Shown: piece by piece, positions 59,587-64,000 of the stretch
Layout: each line of letters begins with the position of its first letter
Position numbering within the stretch: the first letter of the stretch is position 1
DNA from: Cochliopodium minus
Lineage: Eukaryota > Discosea > Himatismenida > Cochliopodiidae
DNA: 64,000 nt
Reading direction: 5' to 3'
Assembly: GCA_024220525.1 (NCBI GenBank)
Contig: JAMYWO010000031.1
Span: 92,576 to 156,575 of the forward strand
Notes under the pieces: model-generated
Databases searched by the model: none
Told to the model about the DNA's origin: nothing
What the model saw: the letters and a program-made list of their open reading frames with translations, nothing else
Made by a program: the position numbers and the translations under genes

Positions 59587-59936
59587 ATGGCAGAAATAAT
59601 CACTTTGAGACACATTAATTCGACCATATCAAAATGTAGTAAACCAACAATCATTGTTGCCAATGGTTAATTTTTGATGAAATAAAAAAAATAGAATTTT
59701 TAATATTAAATAATTTAGGCACAATCGTATCTTTTAATGATAAAGCTGAAAAAATATGGAAAGAAATGGACATTGATTTAATGGATATAATTGGGGAAAA
59801 CTTCGAAAGTGTGATGGAAACTTATCATCCAAAAGAAAAGCAGTGCAAGTGTTTCTATTGTATAAGCTCTGATTCCTGTGATGCTTGCAACTTTAATACT
59901 GAAAAAATTATAAACAGAGTTTATCTGAATTTATAA
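59587..59936 (+). CDS. Small PAS-like protein with cysteine-rich tail
   Basis: Two exons: 59587..59665, 59719..59936; 98 aa. The segment SKPTIIVANGTIVSFNDKAE followed by IWKEMDIDLMDIIGENFESV has the pattern of the first half of a PAS domain (strand, turn with NG, N..A, then GxxF). The tail CKCFYCISSDSCDAC holds six cysteines in 16 residues, suggesting a metal site or disulphides. The domain is short for a full PAS fold. It might be a stand-alone sensor, or a truncated relative of a histidine-kinase sensor. The splice closes frame and the ATG is good, but family assignment is tentative. Confidence 0.5.
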
Positions 59937-60244
59937 AAAATAAAAAAAGAAATAAATAATTAAATAATTTTTGTATTATTGGTGAATTGACCTTATTTAT
60001 CTTAAAATTTTTTAACATTGAAATTGAGACTTTGGGTAAATAATTTTTGGGTGTTTATTATGGATTTCAAAGTATTATAAGAAAAATTTTCAAAAAAAGG
60101 ATAAGAACATTCAAAAGTTTTGTGTATTGATTTTCGAACCCTTTTCTAATGATTATACTGGATTCAAACATGAATAAAACAAGAAGATAATCATATTTCG
60201 AGATGATTTAGTTTCATCATTAATATTTATAAAAAAAAATTTTG
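59937..60244. other. Intergenic region, no gene seen
   Basis: About 310 bp of A/T-rich sequence upstream of the ZZ-reductase copy 3. No recognisable ORF; presumed promoter. Confidence 0.4.
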
Positions 60245-63200
60245 ATGGGAAATAAGACATCGAAGAAAAAACAGATTAAACAACCATCCAATGAGATCCA
60301 CCAAAACAATGAAAAATATAATCAGAATTCATTATTCAGATGCAAGATATGCTTAAAGGATATCCTGGGGAAGAGATATCACTGCATGTATTGCGATGTA
60401 GATGCATCATCCTATGATCTATGTGAATCATGTAAAGATATAAAGAAGCATCCACACAAATTGCACGAAATAGAGTCCAATACAAAGGAGGTAGAGTATT
60501 TTGATAATTGTGCTGAGGCATTGCATAATAGGCTGAATTATTTTGCTGAAAAAAGATTGTTTGGAACTCTAAAGAAGAAGGACAAAAAGGATCGATCTGT
60601 TGTGCCTTGCGAATATCTCGATAAACAAGAGATGAGTACTTTGGGATTAGATTTCGGATCCAAATCAAAAGAGGAAGATCTGGATGAGGATTTTGTGAGT
60701 ATTTTTTTTAATGGAAATTTTTAACAACGAATAATCTATTTATATTTGAATTATTCTAAATTTCTCAGCATCAAATTTTGAAGTTTATTCGAAATTTTTG
60801 AGTTGTGTTTATATCAGATCATTTTAAGTATATGCTTAAAATCATGATAACATATCTTAATTAGAAAGAAATATTTTATTTTTTGATTTAATTTCGATGC
60901 GATTCTTGGCAAAGATCAATCTAATAAAAGAAATAATGATTTATTTTACATTTTCAAAAGGAAAACTTTAAGAAGGAATATTATTACGAGTGGAGAACTT
61001 CCGGGGAATGTTTGAATATATCGAGGTCTTTAGCAAGCGGGTTACAATCTATTTTGGATAAAGGATCATTTGTGTCTATAGTAGGAGAAAATAGTGTGGA
61101 ATGGTATTTATGCGATTTTGCATGTATGTTTGGAGGATTTGTGTCTGTTCCTATACACTATTCTTTTACCCAAAAGCAAATGTACAAATTTTTATAATCT
61201 TATTTTATAATCTTATTTTCTTATTTTTTGTATTTGATCGTAAATCTTAATAGAGAACATGCTGTAAACCAAAGTGACACAAAGTTAATTTTCGCAAGCA
61301 AATCTCAGATAGAAAAAGTGTTCCAAATGGGGAACGATTGTCCAAATCTTCAATATATTATTTTGTTAGAGGAAAACCCCATTGAGGAAATTTCATTTTA
61401 TTCTGAAAGGCTGAAGGAAATAACAGGATCTGATAAAATTCAGTTCAAGTTCTTTAAAGATTTGTTATTGACTGAAGAGAAGTGGCTTCCACTACAAAAA
61501 AAGCAGAAAACAGAAATTTCTACTTTGATTTATACTTCTGGATCCACAGGTACAACATTAAGAAAATTTATGTTACTTTTTAAAACAAAAAATACAGGGA
61601 TGCCTAAAGGTAAAAATTTATTTTAAAATGAGGTATCACATTTATTAAATTCAAATTATTAAAAGGTGCTATCATCTCGGACGAACTTTTTAACAAAAAA
61701 ATAGGTAGTAACTCAATACCTAAAGTCAGGTATGAACCTTTGATAGCGTTCATTTTTGCTCCCCTTAGTTGGGCAACTGCAAGGTAATTTTTAAATTTCT
61801 TTTATAATGGTGGTATTAAAAAAAAATAAATAGAAAGACTTCGTATGCTTCAATATCAAATGGTAAAACAATTAGTTTTTTATTTTTATTAATAAAGAAA
61901 AAAATTTTTATAAAAGGTGGCAGAATTGCAATTTGGTAAACAAGGTTTAATTAAATTTTTGAATTTATAATCTTTCGCAAAGGACAGGAAATATGGAAAC
62001 GTTATTTTATGAAGGTATTTAAATTATGAATATTTACAATTTTAACTTTTTGATTTTAAAAGTTAGGATGGCTTCCCCAAGTTTTTTTGGAGGTTTGAAA
62101 TAAAAACTGAAATAATTTTTTTATTAAAGATATTTTTATAAAGCTCCTCCCAAGTAAAGTTTCTAATATTTATTCCAACAAATATTTAAATAACTCTATT
62201 TTGAATATTTTTTAGAATATGGTAATTTTTCTTAAATTAAGAAAGAAAAATTAAGAAAAATTCTAAAATTTATTTAGGAATACGTTGTTCATGAATTACC
62301 AATCTATTCTTTCGAACAGGCTTTTAAAATTAAAGAAAGAGGGTCTTTCCCAAGAAAACCCATTCACCATTGAAACTCAATTACTCAAACAGTTTTCTAG
62401 AAATTTAGGTGTAAATTTTTTTCTTCCAAGAATTTAAAAAAATTTAAAATTTTTGTAGCATAGAATACAGACTGTATCTACAGGAGGAGCGAAAGTAAAT
62501 TTTTTTGAAAAAAGAAAATTTTATTTTGTCTCGAATAATTTTTTTTTTTTGAATCAAAAGCCTTCCCAAAAAGTAATGAAATGGATGAAAAAGTGTTTCA
62601 AGTGTACTATTTTCTTTTTGAGTTTATTTTCTTTCGTTAAATAAAAATAAAAATTAACATATTTAGGCACTGTATCAGAAGGATTTGGTTTTTTCTTTTG
62701 ATTTAATTTTATTATTTAAATTATTATAATTTTTTTTTCCCCTCTAAAATTTTTTTTTTTGAAAGGAATTACTGAAACAGGGAATGTTGCTTCGAATGGA
62801 AAGAAGAGGAAAGATGTCCTAATTAAACTTGAGGACGTTCCAGACATGGGTTACACATCGCAGGACAAACCCTTTGCAAGGGGATTGTTGTGGGTCAAAA
62901 CGACAGATATGATACAAGGTTATTTCGGTGATGAGCAAAATACAACTTCCAATTTTGACAAGGAGGGATACTTTAAGTAAAAAAAACTTTTCAAAAATAA
63001 CTAACTTTTTTTTTTGAAATTTTTTAAATATTTAAAATAGCACCGGAGATATTGTGGAATATGATCAAATCACCAATCACTTAAAAGTAATAGACAGGCT
63101 CAAAAACTTTGTAAAAAAAAATTTTCCTCAATTTTAATTTCAAGAATAAAGAAGTTTAAAAATTTTTAATCTTCTTATATTTTTTGAATTTAATGGTTTT

Positions 63201-63940
63201 ATTAAAATTTATTTTTTTTAGATAAAACTTTCACAAGGAGTGTTTGTTGCGCCCGAATATCTTGAAACATTGTTTGTTGAAAACAAGTTTGTGGAGTCGA
63301 TCTATGTAGATGCCAATATCAACCAGGCCTACGTATTGGCAGTTGTGGTTCCAAACAAAACTTCTTGTTTGAACTTTTACCTTCAATCCAAAGAAAATTC
63401 TCTTTCCAATGAAAACATAAGTGAGAATGATTGGGAGGTGATCTTGTCTTCCAAACAGATAAAAGGTTAATTTTTTATTGAACAAATTATTTTTTTGAAT
63501 AAATTGTTTTTTTTTTTGAAATTAAAGAAAAAATTTTGAGCGATTTCAGAGAGATTGGTAAAAGGGAGGATCTTCAAAATTTTGAGATTCCACGTGACAT
63601 ATATCTTGAAACGAAAATAATCTGGAATGCCGAAAACGGATTATTAACGTAAAATTTCAAATTATTTGGATTATTTTGATTTGGACTACTTTTTTTATTT
63701 TTTAATTTTTTTTTGTTTTTTTTTTGATAAAGACCTTCAATGAAACTAAAGAGAGCGGGTCTTTCACAAAAATATGAGCCTCTTCTCTCGGAAATTTATA
63801 AGATCCTCAACGAAATAAAAATTGTTACAGCGGAAGAAGGTGAAGACGAAAATTCTCCAAAATTTGTTTTTGACCTCATTTGTGATTTAATGTAAACTAA
63901 GTTATTTTAATTTTATCAATTTCATTTTTTATTTTTATTT

Positions 63941-63977
<37 letters not shown>

Positions 63978-64000
63978 ATTTTTTATTTTTTATTTTTTAT
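60245..64000 (+). CDS. ZZ zinc finger-adenylation enzyme (5' part of a third ZZ-carboxylic-acid-reductase-like gene), cut by window edge
   Basis: True ATG is 60245 (MGNKTSKKK; Gly2 and Ser6 fit N-myristoylation, followed by Lys). ZZ finger residues ~33-74: C33-C36, C47-C50, C60-C63, H71/H74. Exon 1 ends 60694; exon 2 starts 60961. Adenylation motifs: FVSIVGENSVEWYLCDFACM, TLIYTSGSTG + MPKG (12-nt exon), GITETGNVASNG, GDIVEYD, then RLKNFVKLSQGVFVAPEYLE as in long-chain acyl-CoA synthetases. The catalytic-lysine segment is NGLLTPSMKLKR. The exon ending ~63892 (DLICDL) leaves in phase 2 toward a carrier exon outside the window. Final bases are a (TTTTTA)n intron. Intron position after the ZZ exon matches the minus-strand copy, so they are paralogues. 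Confidence 0.8.
63925..64000. repeat. (TATTTTT)n array at the right edge
   Basis: Heptamer-type TTTTTTA repeats in the intron after the last visible exon of the third ZZ-reductase copy. Same composition as the array at 37471-37552, which precedes the orphan carrier exon. Confidence 0.85.

Overview
This is an AT-rich eukaryotic nuclear segment, very gene-dense, with genes on both strands. Most introns are GT-AG, about 45-70 nt and extremely A/T-rich. Coding frames close with the standard code (TAA, TAG and TGA all end genes). A cAMP-receptor-like GPCR, a PH-PAK kinase, ankyrin, SPRY and F-box proteins, and poly-N/Q tracts suggest a free-living amoeboid protist (Amoebozoa, possibly Heterolobosea). 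The exact lineage cannot be fixed from this window. Exon models were built by hand from splice motifs and reading phase, so every internal boundary is a prediction.

Layout. 1-9.9 kb: end of an alpha/beta hydrolase, a mucin-like membrane protein with a 26-copy tandem repeat, a lectin-propeller/sphingomyelinase-like fusion, a membrane-anchored SPRY-DCUN1 protein and a PAK kinase. 10-17.2 kb: protein-synthesis housekeeping genes (NAC-beta, TRAP-gamma, mitochondrial DnaJ, ribosomal P0) and the GPCR. 17.3-35 kb: a DDX31-type helicase with an N-terminal RRM, an RCC1-like protein, ZGRF1, a PLAC8 protein and FANCM; ZGRF1 and FANCM are both linked to DNA crosslink repair. 35-37.5 kb: a tiny membrane protein, a tRNA-binding-domain protein and a TPR protein that breaks at an N.

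37.5-47.6 kb and 60.2-64 kb hold the most unusual system: copies of a large multidomain enzyme with a ZZ zinc finger, an acyl-adenylating domain, a carrier domain and a thioester reductase. This is the chemistry of a carboxylic acid reductase joined to a zinc finger and a probable N-myristoylation signal. One copy is complete (minus strand), one lacks its 5' half at an assembly ambiguity, and one runs off the right edge.

47.6-60.2 kb: a frameshifted PRPP-synthetase-like gene, an F-box/SPRY gene, an ankyrin relic and an intact ankyrin gene, a hydrolase that has probably lost catalytic residues, a cytokinin-dehydrogenase-like flavoenzyme and a small PAS-like protein. Two short dispersed repeats with hairpin ends, each in two copies, lie in or beside the multidomain-enzyme and flavoenzyme genes.
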